DNA of 64,000 nucleotides from JANYCO01 sp035535995 (GTDB taxonomy: Bacteria; Bacteroidota; Bacteroidia; Cytophagales; Cytophagaceae), in the NCBI GenBank assembly GCA_035535995.1, contig DATLOZ010000005.1, positions 310,001-374,000 of the forward strand, read 5' to 3'. Positions 63,535 to 64,000 of this stretch are shown piece after piece. Under the pieces are notes generated by a model. The model was given only the letters and a program-made list of their open reading frames with translations, was not told the DNA's origin and ran no database searches. The translations under genes and the position numbers were made by a program. How positions within the stretch are numbered: position 1 is the first letter of the stretch; each line of letters begins with the position of its first letter.

Positions 63535-63596
63535 GCTCAGAGTCCCCGACTAAGATTCTTGATAAAACTAACCTTCGGACGTGGGAGACTCTGAGC
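63535..63596. repeat. Palindrome with GCTCAGAGTC/GACTCTGAGC arms
   Basis: Arms 63535-63544 and 63587-63596 are perfect 10-bp inverted copies with partial extension inward, loop about 42 nt. It lies in the 307-nt gap between kup and the histidine kinase gene, which holds no protein-coding frame. Confidence 0.5.
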
Positions 63597-63642
63597 GGAC
63601 GAATGGACGAAAGAGTTGATAATCCATATGTCTGAACTTATT

Positions 63643-63667
63643 TGTAGCGATGAAACGTATCGCTACA
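63643..63667. repeat. Hairpin TGTAGCGAT/ATCGCTACA after the histidine kinase gene
   Basis: Perfect 9-bp arms 63643-63651 and 63659-63667 with a 7-nt loop, 16 nt past the kinase stop codon. No T-run follows on the minus strand, so it may stabilise the 3' end rather than terminate alone. Confidence 0.5.
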
Positions 63668-63683
63668 TCAAATCCTCAAACGA

Positions 63684-64000
63684 TCATCCTCCTACCAAAA
63701 AATAAAACACGAACCTACTGCCCTTCCCTGGCTCGGTTTCTGCATAGATCGAGCCTTGTTGGGCGAGGATGAAATCTCTTGAGATCGCCAGTCCTAAGCC
63801 TGTACCTGATACAGAATCCCCGTTGGGAATTTTAAAAAACTTATCAAATATTTTGTCTTTGTACTTTGGATCAAACCCTTTTCCCTGGTCGCTCACGGAA
63901 AAGATCACTTTGTTATCTCTTCGCGCAACTTCAATACTGACAGTACTTCCCGGAGGAGAATAGCGGACGGCATTGGATACAAGGTTGACCATGACCCAGG
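63684..64000 (-). CDS. Sensor histidine kinase, C-terminal part (5' partial)
   Basis: The frame is open to the window edge, so only the last ~105 residues are seen. They form the ATPase domain of a two-component kinase: N box MVNLVSNAVRYSPPGS, G1 box SDQGKGFD, F box FDKFFKI, G2 box SGTGLGLAISR, then GSIYAETEPGKGSRF. The phospho-acceptor His and any sensor domains lie outside the window. No response regulator gene follows. Confidence 0.92.
   Translation of the reverse strand, partial: WVMVNLVSNAVRYSPPGSTVSIEVARRDNKVIFSVSDQGKGFDPKYKDKIFDKFFKIPNGDSVSGTGLGLAISRDFILAQQGSIYAETEPGKGSRFVFYFLVGG

Noticed and set aside
10060..63667. CRISPR array
   Set aside because: The intergenic repeats are dispersed palindromes of different lengths, with no regular repeat-spacer spacing and no cas genes.

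Overview
The window is chromosomal DNA from a member of the Bacteroidota, most likely a gliding, T9SS-bearing lineage such as Chitinophagales or Cytophagales. This rests on several type IX secretion C-terminal domains (type A and type B), a GldA-type ABC ATPase, a DUF1800/DUF1501 pair, RHS/YD proteins with Bacteroidota-style architecture, and -7 boxes fitting TAnnTTTG. No tRNA, rRNA, CRISPR array, IS element or phage was recognised.

Layout. 1-9.4 kb (+): three large secreted T9SS type B proteins; the first is cut by the window edge and the other two are tandem paralogues. 9.4-13.3 kb (-): a newly noted 52-aa lipoprotein-like gene, a lipocalin-like protein, a D-2-hydroxyacid dehydrogenase, MgtE and RsmA. 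13.5-28.8 kb (+): a PfkB-family sugar-phosphate kinase, a DUF1800/DUF1501/beta-barrel/lipoprotein cluster, then housekeeping genes (QueD, LpxB, GldA, a LysM protein, PurL, TrmB). 28.8-30.8 kb (-): permease and binding lipoprotein of a metal-chelate or cobalamin importer with no adjacent ATPase. 30.9-31.9 kb (+): HldD-type epimerase.

31.9-48.6 kb (-) is A+T-rich accessory DNA. A co-directional series encodes a CBM9/fibre-like protein broken by a frameshift, an OmpH/Skp-like membrane-anchored protein, a lipoprotein, two giant RHS/YD proteins resembling a two-part cocoon, two paralogous two-TM proteins placed like immunity genes, another T9SS type B protein and a string of broken fragments. At 49.1-49.5 kb lies a chimeric scar joining the start of a nucleotidyltransferase to the end of a DUF1573 gene.

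49.5-61.3 kb (-) is a compact 13-gene type II secretion / type IV pilus-like operon. It encodes a secretin, an assembly ATPase, a platform protein, L/M/C-type inner-membrane parts, a short prepilin peptidase, three pseudopilins with Ala or Ser in place of the usual -1 Gly, a GspK/PilX-like minor pilin, an FN3-like lipoprotein and a MORN-type protein. The window ends with a Kup potassium transporter and the 3' end of a sensor histidine kinase gene.

Many intergenic gaps carry palindromic repeats belonging to about nine recurring or distinctive families. Secreted proteins fall into two classes: those with a T9SS tail, and the RHS/fibre group with Sec signals and no T9SS tail. The neighbouring T2SS-like machine is a plausible but unproven exit route for the second class.
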